A DNA stretch of 53,610 nucleotides from Bacteroidota bacterium (lineage in GTDB: Bacteria; Bacteroidota; Ignavibacteria; UBA10030; UBA8401): NCBI GenBank assembly GCA_020052095.1, contig JAGVPT010000159.1, forward strand, positions 1 to 53,610. The letters run 5' to 3'. Positions 9,524-20,359 of the stretch are shown here, in pieces. The position numbers and the translations under genes are program-made. The notes under the pieces are model-generated. The model was not told the DNA's origin and searched no databases. It saw only the letters and a program-made list of their open reading frames with translations. Numbering within the stretch: the first letter of the stretch is position 1; the number at the start of each line of letters is the position of its first letter.

Positions 9524-9627
9524 CAAGGATGAATTAGGAATGAGGAATTGTCAGAAATCAAAATGCTTTCTGACCAGCAGCTATAAATATCTGTTCTTCA
9601 TAATTCTTAATTCCTAATTCATCCTTC
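9524..9627. repeat. inverted heptad-type arms flanking a small hairpin
   Basis: aaggatgaattaggaat and attcctaattcatcctt in inverted orientation; internal GTCAGAAA/TTTCTGAC stem. Confidence 0.65.
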
Positions 9628-9677
9628 CTCCTTCAACTTTTTCGTTCATCTACTACTCATATAACCAGGAAACTCGC

Positions 9678-11387
9678 ATGGACATTCAAAATAGAACTGT
9701 TTTAGTCCTCGGCGGCTGGGGACTTGTTGGATCCGCTGTCTGCCGCTCGCTGATGGATGAGCATCCGAAAAGCATCATTATCACATCGCTGAAGGAATCC
9801 GAGGCCAAGGAAGCGGTCGCGCAGATGAAAAGCGAGTATCCGAAAGCCGGTAAGAATTTTTTCCTCCCCTGGTGGGGAAACATCTTTACGCGGCACGAGA
9901 TGAAAGACATCAACCGCGAAGACATCCTGAACAATTCGAAATTTCGCGCAATGTACATCGACGATATCGTTGACGAGCTCACGGAACCGGTCCTTCATCG
10001 CTCGGCGCTGTTTCAGCTTCTCAACCACTACAAGCCGGAAATCGTTATCGATTGCATCAACTCGGCGACGGCAATTGCGTACCAGGATCTTTTCCAGAGC
10101 GCACGCGATGTGATGAAACAGTTGAAGAATGCGAAACCATCCAATCAGGACGCCCTGCACGAAACCATCGAGCGGCTCCTCTGCACTCTCTACGTTCCGC
10201 AACTGATCCGACACGTGCAAATTTTCTACAAATCGATGAAGCAGGCCGGAACAACTATTTATGTCAAGATCGGAACCAGCGGCACCGGCGGTATGGGATT
10301 GAATATTCCGTACACCCACAGTGAAGAAAAGCCCTCGCGCGTTCTGTTGAGCAAGTCCGCAGTCGCCGGGGCGCATACGCTTCTCCTCTTCCTGATGGGA
10401 CGGACGCCCGATGCACCGATCACGAAAGAAATTAAACCGACCGGCGCGATTGCCTGGAAAAAAATCGGCTTCGGACAGATTGCCAAGCGCGGGAAGCCGA
10501 TCGAACTGTACGATTGTCCCCCCGAAAAGGGAATTACATTGCACGATACATTCACCATTAGAGCAAACGAGGGTGTTGCTTCGCCGACACATCAATTGCT
10601 GCAATCGGTTTTCATCGATACCGGAGAGAACGGGATTTTTTCTCGTGGAGAATTCGAAGCGATCTCCACTCCAGGACAAATGGAGTATGTGACGCCCGAA
10701 GAGATCGCGCAGGATGTCATCTACGAGATCAAGGGAGGCAACACCGGGCACGATATTATCAACGCCCTGGACAATGCGACGCTTGAACCGACCTATCGCG
10801 CCGGCTTCATGTTCAACAGCGCGTTGGAAAAAATGAAGGCGCTGGAGAAGGAGCATAACGTCGACAGCGTTGCATTTGAAATACTTGGGCCGCCTCGGCT
10901 TTCAAAGCTCCTTTACGAAGCGTATCTCCTCAAAGTGGGATTTCTCACGATGCGAACGGTGATCCAATCCGCTGCCAAGGAACTCTCGAGCGCCCTGACT
11001 GAGCTCATCCGGGAAAATCAGACGCTACGATCGCACATCATTTCCATCGGGATTCCCATCCTCCTTCCGGATGGAAAAACGCTGCTGCGGGGAAAAGATA
11101 TTAAGATCCCGCAATACCGTGGAGAGAATGTATTGAAGGTGACAAACAAATCGATCGACGACTGGGCGATGAACGGCTGGGTCGACCTCCGCGTCAGCAA
11201 TATGGAACGATGGAAAAACCGGTTCAAGGATGCGATGTCGGCTGTCGAAAAACTTTCGGAGAGCGAGACAAGCTCCCGCTATTTACGGAACAATGAATAT
11301 TGGAAGAATTTCACCGATATCGATCCGGGAAAGATCGTTGGTTGGATTTTTACCGAGGAAGAAAAAGGCAAGAGGATGAAGGCGTGA
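9678..11387 (+). CDS. large Rossmann-fold NAD(P)-binding protein, function unknown
   Basis: N-terminal VLVLGGWGLVGSAVCRSL (GGxGxxG); 569-aa intact ORF. Confidence 0.8.
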   Translation: MDIQNRTVLVLGGWGLVGSAVCRSLMDEHPKSIIITSLKESEAKEAVAQMKSEYPKAGKNFFLPWWGNIFTRHEMKDINREDILNNSKFRAMYIDDIVDELTEPVLHRSALFQLLNHYKPEIVIDCINSATAIAYQDLFQSARDVMKQLKNAKPSNQDALHETIERLLCTLYVPQLIRHVQIFYKSMKQAGTTIYVKIGTSGTGGMGLNIPYTHSEEKPSRVLLSKSAVAGAHTLLLFLMGRTPDAPITKEIKPTGAIAWKKIGFGQIAKRGKPIELYDCPPEKGITLHDTFTIRANEGVASPTHQLLQSVFIDTGENGIFSRGEFEAISTPGQMEYVTPEEIAQDVIYEIKGGNTGHDIINALDNATLEPTYRAGFMFNSALEKMKALEKEHNVDSVAFEILGPPRLSKLLYEAYLLKVGFLTMRTVIQSAAKELSSALTELIRENQTLRSHIISIGIPILLPDGKTLLRGKDIKIPQYRGENVLKVTNKSIDDWAMNGWVDLRVSNMERWKNRFKDAMSAVEKLSESETSSRYLRNNEYWKNFTDIDPGKIVGWIFTEEEKGKRMKA

Positions 11388-11570
11388 GGCAATGAACAAT
11401 GAGTAATGAGTAATAAGTAGCAGCTAGGTGAGATTATTCCTCAAGCCAATGCACTCCGTCTCTCGCTCCCACGCCCTCCGCCACAGGCGGACAAGTGCGT
11501 GGGAACAACCCGACTCCGCCTCTGGCTCCAACGCTCCGCGTGGGAGCTTTGCTCTATCCGGCGAGCTACC

Positions 11571-11776
11571 TTCTCGTTCCCACGCAGACAGACTGTGTAA
11601 AAAGTAATTATTTCCGATGCACGATTTGGAAAATGTAATCGCTGTGGGGAAAACGTTGCACCCATATCAACAATTCGTGATCGGAGACAATTGAATAGAT
11701 GAATCTGTGAAAAATAATCCCCACTGAAAATTCTTGAGATTACTTTTTACACAAGCTCAGAGCGTGGGAACGAGAA
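11571..11776. repeat. nested inverted repeats: GCGTGGGAACGAGAA palindrome arms enclosing a 160-bp TIR element
   Basis: TTCTCGTTCCCACGC (11571-11585)/GCGTGGGAACGAGAA (11762-11776), 15 bp perfect; TGTGTAAAAAGTAAT (11594-11608)/ATTACTTTTTACACA (11739-11753), 15 bp perfect. Confidence 0.85.
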
Positions 11777-11848
11777 ACAGGCATCTTTGACAATTGAACA
11801 GAAAAAAGACACATTCATGTAGTCCTGCACATTACTTCCTAATCAAAA

Positions 11849-12949
11849 ATGCGATTTCTCACTGTTGCATCTCTTATCCCGCTTCTCCTCCACTCACAGT
11901 CCAACCCGAATTTCAACGTCTCTCTTCAGGTTGACTATGCCTCTGCCGAGCAGATCATAGAACTGTGCGAAGGACGAATGTACAATGTAAAGAACGTGAC
12001 GGATCTGAGAGGCACTCAACTCGCCGCGGCGACAAGCATGGTGCTTGCACGGAAAGAGCTTCCCCCGGAAACATTCCAGAGAGAGCTCGAAGGGCTGCGG
12101 GACAAATTCAAAAGCTCCGATGATGTTTTCGGTTTTGCTCCCACGCGCGCGCATCTTGCGGAGATCAAAGCGCTGCTTGAAGAGTATAAGAAGCGGCAAC
12201 TCGATCGCCGCGTGCTCGCGACGATTGAGCAGTTCTTCCCGAATGACGCCAGGATATCGGCAACTCTTTCTGTCTACATAGTTGCGTTTGGAAATGAAAA
12301 CGCCTCGGCGTTTGTCCGGCGGGTCGTGTGGCGGGGAAATACGCCGATATTTGTCGGCGAGGGTCAGGGCGAGCCGATTATTGTTGTCAACCTGCAGCGC
12401 CTTGTCGAAGCCAATCCTGCAACGGAAATTCAGTTCATCGAGACCCTCAGCACTCTTGCCCACGAGACATTCCATGCCGTCTTCGAAGTCTATCAGTCGA
12501 CCTCGCCTGTCTGGAGAGCCATCAACACGCGAAGAGAACCGCCATGGGCGCTTGCAGAACTTGTGCAGAACGAGGGCATCGCCTATCGGATCTCTTTTCA
12601 ACAGCGAGCAGGCGGTTCGCTCCCTCCGAATATTTTCAACGGAGCGAGAAATGCAATCCCTGTGCTCAACAGTGCGATGCTCGAACTTATCTCTCCAGGG
12701 GTCTCTTCGTCGCGGGCCCGCGAATTATTGATGAACGCAAACCTCTCCGGCTCTTTTGAAAAGAACTACGGCGCCACTGCCGGCTTGCTGATGGCATTCG
12801 CCATCGATACAAAATTGGGGAGAAATGCACTTACGGAGACTATCACTAACGGGGTCGGAGATTTTTTCCAGAAGTATGACGCGCTAACGAAGCAGTACGA
12901 TGAATTGCCGAGACTGTCAGAAGAGATTAAGAGGGAATTAGTGAGGTGA
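11849..12949 (+). CDS. exported protein with HExxH motif, putative zinc-dependent peptidase
   Basis: Signal-like N-terminus; LAHETFHAVFEVY (HETFH) with downstream ELVQNEGIAYRIS. Confidence 0.7.
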   Translation: MRFLTVASLIPLLLHSQSNPNFNVSLQVDYASAEQIIELCEGRMYNVKNVTDLRGTQLAAATSMVLARKELPPETFQRELEGLRDKFKSSDDVFGFAPTRAHLAEIKALLEEYKKRQLDRRVLATIEQFFPNDARISATLSVYIVAFGNENASAFVRRVVWRGNTPIFVGEGQGEPIIVVNLQRLVEANPATEIQFIETLSTLAHETFHAVFEVYQSTSPVWRAINTRREPPWALAELVQNEGIAYRISFQQRAGGSLPPNIFNGARNAIPVLNSAMLELISPGVSSSRARELLMNANLSGSFEKNYGATAGLLMAFAIDTKLGRNALTETITNGVGDFFQKYDALTKQYDELPRLSEEIKRELVR

Positions 12950-13046
12950 TTTTCAATTTACGAATTGCGATTTCCGATTTGTCAATGGCATCAGAATGCT
13001 GAAGATCAACAAAATCGAAAATTGGCACTCGTAAATCGTAAATATC

Positions 13047-14321
13047 TTACTCGTACCTCAGCGATTCAATCGGGTCGAGATTTGCCGCCTTCCATGCCGG
13101 ATACACTCCAAAGACAATTCCAATAAACGAACAGAAAATAATCGCCACGATATTCAGTCCGAGGGCGGAAAGGCTCACGAACGGCGTCGAAAGGATAGCG
13201 ACGCTGCTGTTCCATGGGAGTATCGGAGGCGCGCTCGTAATTAGAGCGACGACATTCCCGAGAATCGACCCTGCGATAATCCCTATCACACCGCCGATCT
13301 GACTGAAGACGACCGATTCGCTGAGGAATTGCATCAACACGTTGATTTTCGTCGCGCCGAGTGCCTTACGGATTCCAATTTCCTTCGTCCGCTCTGTCAC
13401 CGAGACGAGCATGATATTCATGATACCGACGCCCGCAGCGAGCAGTGCGATGCACGCGATTCCGAGCGTACCGATTTTCACCATAAACGTCAGATCGTTG
13501 AACTGCTTAATGAGTGTATCGTTTGAGAAAATTGCGAAATCGTCTTCCGCCCCGGGCGGAACGTGGCGAATCGTCCGGAGGATCGCCGTCGAAAGCTCGA
13601 TGATATCGTTATAGCTTTCCTGATCCCGCGTTTGGACCATGATGTTGATCGATCGTTGCTTGCCGTAGAGCGACATCGCCGTGGTCAGGGGGATCGCGAG
13701 ATAATTGTCCTGATTTCCGCCAAGAAATCCCCCCTTCGGTTCGACCGTCCCGATAACTCTGAATTTGTTCCCGTCAATTTTTACTATTTCGCCGATCGGA
13801 CTCCCGCGCTCAAATAACTTTTCTACGACGCCATTTCCGAGAACGCAGACCGAAGCTGCGTTATCGACTTCCTGATTTGTAAATGCGCGACCTTGTTTGA
13901 TTGTCCAATTGTTTGTCGGAAATCCTTGTACCGTCTCTCCCACTAAGCTTATGTTAGGATTTGTTTTATCGTTGTTGTGGAAGATCTGCTTGATCCCAAA
14001 CCACGATTCAAGCCCGATGTACTTTGCCTCATTCATGCGCTCGATGAACATTTCGCCCTGCTCGAGCGTGATGTCCTTCCTGTTTCGGGATCGTGAACGC
14101 CCGTCGTGGAAAAAGGTAACGGGGAATTTCTGGATCTGAAACGTATTGGTGCCGAGGCCGCTGAGACCATTCTCGATTGCGTTTTGCAAGACCCCCATCG
14201 CCGTCATGACTCCGATAATGGAAAAGACCCCCACACCGATTCCAAGCAATGTGAGACTTGACCGAAGTTTGTTCACACGGATGGCGATGATCGCCATTTT
14301 AAAGCTTTCCTGTATCTGCAT
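13047..14321 (-). CDS. ABC transporter permease, MacB/FtsX type
   Basis: NKLRSSLTLLGIGVGVFSIIGVM N-terminus and VSVTERTKEIGIRKALGA motif. Confidence 0.94.
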   Translation of the reverse strand: MQIQESFKMAIIAIRVNKLRSSLTLLGIGVGVFSIIGVMTAMGVLQNAIENGLSGLGTNTFQIQKFPVTFFHDGRSRSRNRKDITLEQGEMFIERMNEAKYIGLESWFGIKQIFHNNDKTNPNISLVGETVQGFPTNNWTIKQGRAFTNQEVDNAASVCVLGNGVVEKLFERGSPIGEIVKIDGNKFRVIGTVEPKGGFLGGNQDNYLAIPLTTAMSLYGKQRSINIMVQTRDQESYNDIIELSTAILRTIRHVPPGAEDDFAIFSNDTLIKQFNDLTFMVKIGTLGIACIALLAAGVGIMNIMLVSVTERTKEIGIRKALGATKINVLMQFLSESVVFSQIGGVIGIIAGSILGNVVALITSAPPILPWNSSVAILSTPFVSLSALGLNIVAIIFCSFIGIVFGVYPAWKAANLDPIESLRYE

Positions 14322-14443
14322 GGCCTTTTCTAAGGATGAAGGACGAATTATGAATTATGAAGAGGAGGTGATGGTACTGCTTTATTAGTCACCCTCTACT
14401 TCTACTCCACAATTCCTATTTCATAATTCCTAATTCATAATTG

Positions 14444-15685
14444 CTACTCATACCGCAACGCTTCCACCGGATCAAGCTTCGACGCCCGGTTCGCCGGAAG
14501 AAAACCGGAGACGACGCCGACGATGATCGAGATGAGGATAGCTATTCCAACAACGCTCAGCGGCATCGATGTCGGCAAAATCTGATTCACAAGCAAACTC
14601 AACGGATACGAAATGATGATACCGATGATCCCGCCAATGAGAGAGAGAGACGCTGATTCGACCAAAAACTGGAGCAAGATCGTGCTACGTTTCGCACCGA
14701 TCGCCTTCCTGATCCCGATCTCCTTAGTCCGTTCCGTGACCGATACGAACATAATATTCATGATCCCGATGGCTCCGACGAATAACGAAAGAGCGGTGAT
14801 GAATAATCCGATTCCAGCAACGACGGCACCGATAGCGTTGAACGTCTGGATGAACATCTCCTGCTGATTGATGGCAAAATCATCTTCTCCGGTTGGCGGA
14901 ACATGACGGGCCTTCCGAAGAATGCCGCGCAGCTCTTCTTTGGTATCGTCCAGATTCTTGATGTCGGCGGCTTTGACATTGATCTGAATTCCTCGATTAG
15001 CACCGAACCTCCGGATGAACCCTTCGATGGGGACAACAATTCGGTTATCGAGGCTTTCGATTCCAAGAAGACTCCCTTGCTTCTCCATTACTCCTATAAC
15101 GCGGAAGGTTGATGTCCCAATTCTTATCGTCTTTCCGAGAGGAGTCTCATTGGGGAAGAGGTTTTCCGCGACTTCCGATCCTAAAACGCATATCGGCCTT
15201 CCGCCGTCGGACTCCGCTTGATTGAAAAACCGGCCGAAGTCCATTGAAACCCCGCCTGTCTCCAGGTACTGATCGTTCGCGCCGAGAGTAAGTACACCTT
15301 CGGAGCTTTGGCCCTTATACTTCACGGGGGCTCGCGTCCCGGCCATCGGGGTGGCGGATTTGATCAGCGTGGCGTGGCGTTCAATGGCGTCGAATTGCGG
15401 CATCTTTATGTCCTTCCTGTTCCGGTACTTCCACCACTCCCCTTCACCGCCAAACCAGGGCCACTTCTGAACATACAACACATCCGCGCCGATTTTGGAA
15501 ATGCTATCGTTGAAACCGCGGCTGAGCCCCTCGATCGCGGTCCCCATCAGCGTCACCGAAACGATTCCGATCACGATTCCGAGCGTGGTCAACACCGAGC
15601 GCATCTTATTCGCACGGATCGCCTGAAAGGAAATCGCCAAGCCCTCTTTCAACTCGTATGCAAAATCTGCAATTCTCATTCCCAT
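14444..15685 (-). CDS. ABC transporter permease, MacB/FtsX type
   Basis: RANKMRSVLTTLGIVIGIVSV and VSVTERTKEIGIRKAIGAKR motifs. Confidence 0.94.
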   Translation of the reverse strand: MGMRIADFAYELKEGLAISFQAIRANKMRSVLTTLGIVIGIVSVTLMGTAIEGLSRGFNDSISKIGADVLYVQKWPWFGGEGEWWKYRNRKDIKMPQFDAIERHATLIKSATPMAGTRAPVKYKGQSSEGVLTLGANDQYLETGGVSMDFGRFFNQAESDGGRPICVLGSEVAENLFPNETPLGKTIRIGTSTFRVIGVMEKQGSLLGIESLDNRIVVPIEGFIRRFGANRGIQINVKAADIKNLDDTKEELRGILRKARHVPPTGEDDFAINQQEMFIQTFNAIGAVVAGIGLFITALSLFVGAIGIMNIMFVSVTERTKEIGIRKAIGAKRSTILLQFLVESASLSLIGGIIGIIISYPLSLLVNQILPTSMPLSVVGIAILISIIVGVVSGFLPANRASKLDPVEALRYE

Positions 15686-15725
15686 TTTTTCCCTCGCGTC
15701 AGGAGTTTTCCGAAGAACGACTGCG

Positions 15726-16433
15726 TCACGCTACCGTTGGTATAACACGTTTTTGGACATTCTCATCTTTTTCAATCACGCCGTCACGAAGGCGAATGAT
15801 ACGGTGCGCATGTTCGGCGATATACTCCTCGTGCGTCACCAGAATTATCGTGTTCCCTTGATGATGAAGTTCTTCGAACAATGTCATAATTTCATCGCCG
15901 GTCTTTGTATCCAAATTTCCCGTCGGCTCGTCTGCCAGGATAATCGACGGCTTCGTGACGAGTGCCCGGGCGATGGCAACGCGCTGCCGCTGTCCACCCG
16001 AAAGCTCGTTGGGCCGATGATGCATGCGATCGCCGAGGTTGACGTGATTCAATGCCTCGGCGGCGAGTCGTTTGCGCTCGTGCGCATTCACTCCTCCATA
16101 AATCAGCGGCAGTTCGACATTATGCAATGCGTCGGACCGTGGAATAAGGTTGAATGTCTGGAAGACAAAACCGATCTCCTTGTTGCGAATTCTCGCAAGA
16201 TCGTTGTCATTCATTTCGCTGACGTTGGCGCCGTTGAATTCGTACAGTCCGGATGTCGGCGTGTCGAGACAACCAAGCATATTCATGAGCGTCGATTTGC
16301 CGGAGCCCGATGGCCCCATGATCGCAACATACTCGCCGCGGTCAATTTGCACGGTAACATCGTGAAGCGCATGCACTTCTTCCACCCCCATGACGTACGT
16401 TTTGCTGATGTTCCTGATGTTGATGACGTTCAT
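15726..16433 (-). CDS. ABC transporter ATP-binding protein, MacB/LolD type
   Basis: Walker [10 protein letters not shown], signature [15 protein letters not shown], Walker [13 protein letters not shown]. Confidence 0.97.
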   Translation of the reverse strand: MNVINIRNISKTYVMGVEEVHALHDVTVQIDRGEYVAIMGPSGSGKSTLMNMLGCLDTPTSGLYEFNGANVSEMNDNDLARIRNKEIGFVFQTFNLIPRSDALHNVELPLIYGGVNAHERKRLAAEALNHVNLGDRMHHRPNELSGGQRQRVAIARALVTKPSIILADEPTGNLDTKTGDEIMTLFEELHHQGNTIILVTHEEYIAEHAHRIIRLRDGVIEKDENVQKRVIPTVA

Positions 16434-16455
16434 ATGGAAATCCTTGAGGGTGATG

Positions 16456-17436
16456 TTAGGACAGTTCTTTGATTTTCTTTCGGGCCGAATCGGCGTTTCT
16501 GCCCGATGGGTCCACAGTCAAATACCATTGATACGTCTCTATCGCCTTTGTTTTCATTCCCTTTTTCTCGTAGCACGCGCCCAGTTGATAGATTGATGAT
16601 GAAAAGTTCTTGTCGAGAGAAAGAGCGAAATTATACTTCTCGATCGCGTCGTCGAATTTCTCCTGGGCGAAAAGCGCGTCGCCGTAGCTGTCATACGCAT
16701 CGGGATTCTTCGGATCAAGCTCGCCGTATTTCTTGAATTGTGCGACTGCCTGGTCGAACTTTTTTTGTTTGATGTAGAAATATCCCAGCTCCTTGTAGCC
16801 GTCGATTTTTTTCGGGTCGGCGTCGATTACTTTCTTGTATTCGGCCTCTGCCTGCGTAAAATCCTTCTTCCTCTGGTAGAAATTTGCCAGTAGAATGTGC
16901 CCACGGACGAAGTTGAGCTTTACGACTTCGTTCGCTTGCTTCAGCGCTTCTTCCTCGCTCCCGCCCATGATCCCCGGTGCCATAATGTAATAATTATAGA
17001 GGCCAATCCGCGCCGCCACCAGTGACGGGTCGAGTTCGACGGCACGGAGGAATGCATTTTTCACTTTCGGGGCAAGAATCGCTTGTTTGAATATATTCGC
17101 TTTTCGTGCCCTGTCACCGAGAATATTTCCACGCAAAAAATGATAGCGCGCGTTCGATTCGTTTAATTCCAGTGCTTCGTCGATCTGATCTTCCGCATCG
17201 TCCGAATTTCCTTGAAAGAGGAGCACGCGTGCAAGGTGATAATGTGCTTCGGCATCCTTCTGGTCAGTTCCAATCGCGGCTTCGAAGAACGACTTTGCTT
17301 CGGCATACTTGCGCTGCGCGACAAGTTTAATGCCCGTGCTGTCAATTTGAGCTTCAGCGGCGGACAGAAATGCCGTCGCACCCATGAGCAGGAGAACTGC
17401 CTGAACACGCATCGTTCGCATAGGATTAATTTGCAC
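16456..17436 (-). CDS. TPR repeat protein, exported
   Basis: Signal peptide and tandem TPRs ([48 protein letters not shown]). Confidence 0.9.
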   Translation of the reverse strand: MQINPMRTMRVQAVLLLMGATAFLSAAEAQIDSTGIKLVAQRKYAEAKSFFEAAIGTDQKDAEAHYHLARVLLFQGNSDDAEDQIDEALELNESNARYHFLRGNILGDRARKANIFKQAILAPKVKNAFLRAVELDPSLVAARIGLYNYYIMAPGIMGGSEEEALKQANEVVKLNFVRGHILLANFYQRKKDFTQAEAEYKKVIDADPKKIDGYKELGYFYIKQKKFDQAVAQFKKYGELDPKNPDAYDSYGDALFAQEKFDDAIEKYNFALSLDKNFSSSIYQLGACYEKKGMKTKAIETYQWYLTVDPSGRNADSARKKIKELS

Positions 17437-18754
17437 CTTCTTTTTTCACCATGCCCATGCGTTTCTGGCTGTTGTCGACCTTGACCGATACGCCGTCTTC
17501 CAATTCACGGTTGATCGCTTTGTAACTTCCGGAGACGATTTCAACGCTCTCCGAAATACCATCCATGATTTCCACCGTCGTTTCATCGCTGATGCCCCGC
17601 TTCACGGAAACCTGCTTCACTTTGCCATTTTCGACGACGAAAACAACTTCTATCGGCTTTTCCTGCATCATCATTGAACTTCCTTTAGTATCGACGGCGG
17701 CCGCATCTTTTTGGTCTTTTGCAGCCGAATCCGTTTTCGCCCCTTCTTTCATTTTCGGCGTTCGCGTTGTGACGCTTTGAATCGGCACGGCGAGCACATT
17801 GAGTCTGGTTTCCGTTTCGATATCGGCGGACATAGACATGCCGGGGCGAAGGGAGACGTCTTTGTCGAGTACGCGAATCCTGACTTCAAAATTTGTCACC
17901 TCGTCCTGTGAACCCAGTCCTTTGGTCTTCGCGGTGTTGGCGATTTCGGACACAATTCCTTTCAGCTTTCGATCTGGATATGCGTCGACTTGAATGCGCG
18001 CCGTATCACCGATAGAAATCAACACAACATCGTTCTCTCCTATGTCCACGCGCGCTTCCATCATTGCAAGGTCGGCCACAGTCATGATCTCGGTCCCCTG
18101 CATGAAGCTGCTGCCGCTCACCCGTTCGCCGAGCTCGGAAATCAACTGCGAGACGATGCCGATCATCGGAGAATAGACGGAAGTCTTGGCAAGGCTCTCT
18201 TTTGAGTCTTTCAATGAGGCTTGCGCCTGTGCGACGCCTGCTTTCGCAGATTCATATTGGGACTTGGCAACTTGGTATGATGTTTTCGCGGCGATGAATT
18301 CCTGATCTGACATCAATTTCTTCTGAAACAATTCTTCCGCGCGCTTGAATTCGCTCTTCGATTTTTCGAGGTTTGCGGAGTTGAGCGCCAGACCCGCTTT
18401 GGCCGATGCCAGTACAGCCTCCGACCGATCTACGCCCGCCTGGTACTGATCCGGTTTGATACGCACGAGTAATTCACCGCGTCGCACGGGCTGACCTTCT
18501 TTCACCGGCAATTCGATGATCTCGCCGCTGACTTCCGCATTGATTTTCACTTTCGTCTCGGGCTGGATCTTACCGGAAGCCGTCACAATCTGGGTAATCG
18601 ATTTGCGCTGCGCCTTCTCTGTCTGCACAGTAACGACATTTTCTCTTTTGCTCCCCAGTAACACAATCAACACCAACGCAATAATGATAACGCCGATGCC
18701 CGAGAAGATGAAGAGCTTCTTTCTCGATTTCATTCCTTTTCCGTTCTTAGCCAT
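17426..18754 (-). CDS. periplasmic adaptor subunit, MacA/HlyD-like
   Basis: N-terminal TM, TASGKIQPETKVKINAEVSGEIIELPVKEGQPVRRGELL lipoyl-type motif, coiled coil. Confidence 0.93.
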   Translation of the reverse strand: MAKNGKGMKSRKKLFIFSGIGVIIIALVLIVLLGSKRENVVTVQTEKAQRKSITQIVTASGKIQPETKVKINAEVSGEIIELPVKEGQPVRRGELLVRIKPDQYQAGVDRSEAVLASAKAGLALNSANLEKSKSEFKRAEELFQKKLMSDQEFIAAKTSYQVAKSQYESAKAGVAQAQASLKDSKESLAKTSVYSPMIGIVSQLISELGERVSGSSFMQGTEIMTVADLAMMEARVDIGENDVVLISIGDTARIQVDAYPDRKLKGIVSEIANTAKTKGLGSQDEVTNFEVRIRVLDKDVSLRPGMSMSADIETETRLNVLAVPIQSVTTRTPKMKEGAKTDSAAKDQKDAAAVDTKGSSMMMQEKPIEVVFVVENGKVKQVSVKRGISDETTVEIMDGISESVEIVSGSYKAINRELEDGVSVKVDNSQKRMGMVKKEGAN

Positions 18755-18787
18755 GGTATTCCACTCCTGGATGATATAAATACGCAA

Positions 18788-20194
18788 TCAGTATTTTTCA
18801 GCGCCGACGACGTACTTCAGTTGCTGTTTTGCGAGGACAAGATTGTACTGCGCAGTCACCTTGTTGCTCAAGGCCTGTGTATAATTTGCATTCGCGGTCA
18901 ATAGATCAAGCAGAATGCCTGCGCCGAGATTGTATCGTTCTTCGGCAATGCGCCGGTCTTCTACAGCCGAGATAACCGTCTTCAGACTTACTTCAAGTTG
19001 TTTTTGTGCAGATTCGAAATTCAACTTCGCTTTTCTCACATCAACCTGGACTTGGCGCTCAGTCTGCGCAACCTCTTGTTCGGAATTCCTAAGAGCAAGC
19101 TTCGCCGCTTGCACTCTTGCGTTGGTCTGGAAACCGTTGAAAAGGGGGAGGCTAAAAGAAATACCCCAATTGAGCGTTTTATTATCCGAGAGACCTGAAA
19201 GCTGATCGTTGTCGAATGAGTATCCGACATTGGCGGAGATAGCAGGAAAATATGCGCTCCGAGCAATAGTAACGTCCGACTCCGCACTTTCCATTCCGTA
19301 TTTTGCGGCCTGATAGTCCGGCCGCGACGCGACCGCCTTTGAAACGAGTTGGCCGTAATCTGAATATGCAACTTTCTCGTCTGCCGGAATGACCTGCTCA
19401 GCTTCCACGATCAGCCCCGGGTCAGAGATATCATACTCTTGGGAAACGTCGAGCGACAGCAAGAATAGCAAGTCGGCCTTTGAATTATCATAAGTGTTTT
19501 GGGCGCGGATAAGAGCGAGCTCATCATTCGCCGTCGTAACTTGCTGGCGGTACACGTCGGCGGCAGCAACCGATCCGACTTTGTTCGATTCGATGATGCG
19601 CTGCAATTGTTGCTGACTCCGCTTAAGATTGTCTTCACTGACTTTGAGTAATGATTTATTGAGGAGGACTTGCAGATACGAGGTCTGTGTTTGGAATATG
19701 ATCATCTGCTTCGTGCGATAGAGCGAGTACTCGTTCGCAACTGCAATGGACGACGCTTTATTGAGACTCGACGTATTATTGAGCCCGTCGAATAGCGTAA
19801 GACTTGCTTTCATTCCGGCGGAGTAGCTGGTTTTTGTCAGTTGCCCGGAGGACCCAGGCGAATAAGCAGAAATCGTTCCGGTCTGTTGGCTCCCCCCAGT
19901 TGGAGTATAAAGGATTGGAGAAGGAAATGAAAAACCGGCAGATGATCCGGGAGACCGCGAGTCTGAATTGGAGTACCCCCCGGTGGCAGAAATGCTCGGC
20001 AAGAAACTTCCGTAGGCCGACAACACGGCACTCTGTTGTGCCTCAAGTGTGTTCTGAGCTCGCAAAATGTCAATATTCTTTTCCAGCGCGGCATCAACCG
20101 CCTGTTTAAGTGTGAGCTGTTTTCCGGGGGTCGTTTGGGCAATTAGGTTTGCTGCTAAGAAGAGCGGGAGCAGCAGGAAAGGCATGCGTTTCAT
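18788..20194 (-). CDS. TolC family outer membrane protein
   Basis: Signal peptide; LTLKQAVDAALEKNIDILRAQNTLEAQQSAVLSAYGSFLPSISATGGYS. Confidence 0.94.
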   Translation of the reverse strand: MKRMPFLLLPLFLAANLIAQTTPGKQLTLKQAVDAALEKNIDILRAQNTLEAQQSAVLSAYGSFLPSISATGGYSNSDSRSPGSSAGFSFPSPILYTPTGGSQQTGTISAYSPGSSGQLTKTSYSAGMKASLTLFDGLNNTSSLNKASSIAVANEYSLYRTKQMIIFQTQTSYLQVLLNKSLLKVSEDNLKRSQQQLQRIIESNKVGSVAAADVYRQQVTTANDELALIRAQNTYDNSKADLLFLLSLDVSQEYDISDPGLIVEAEQVIPADEKVAYSDYGQLVSKAVASRPDYQAAKYGMESAESDVTIARSAYFPAISANVGYSFDNDQLSGLSDNKTLNWGISFSLPLFNGFQTNARVQAAKLALRNSEQEVAQTERQVQVDVRKAKLNFESAQKQLEVSLKTVISAVEDRRIAEERYNLGAGILLDLLTANANYTQALSNKVTAQYNLVLAKQQLKYVVGAEKY

Positions 20195-20359
20195 ACATCG
20201 TCTCCAAAATGATCTGTTAACCTCAGCTTATGGCTTATTTGTAAACGAAGAGGTTTAATGAAAGTTTCAAATACTTATTGATTTCCTGCCATTAATATAA
20301 CGGTTTGGCACGAGAGAAGCATAGAACCGGACATTCTCATCCGATTTTGGGTGGTACTC

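Noticed and set aside
9702-10856. 384-aa minus-strand ORF
   Set aside because: Antisense to the intact 569-aa Rossmann protein; composition (Arg/His/Leu rich) typical of shadow ORFs.
12980-12994. Additional copy of the GTCATGGCATCAC arm (gtcaatggcatcaga)
   Set aside because: Requires an insertion and has no partner arm; likely chance.
13047-20194. MacAB-TolC-like operon as a novel system
   Set aside because: Gene content (TolC, adaptor, TPR, ATPase, two permeases) is a known type of arrangement; only the TPR insertion is mildly unusual.
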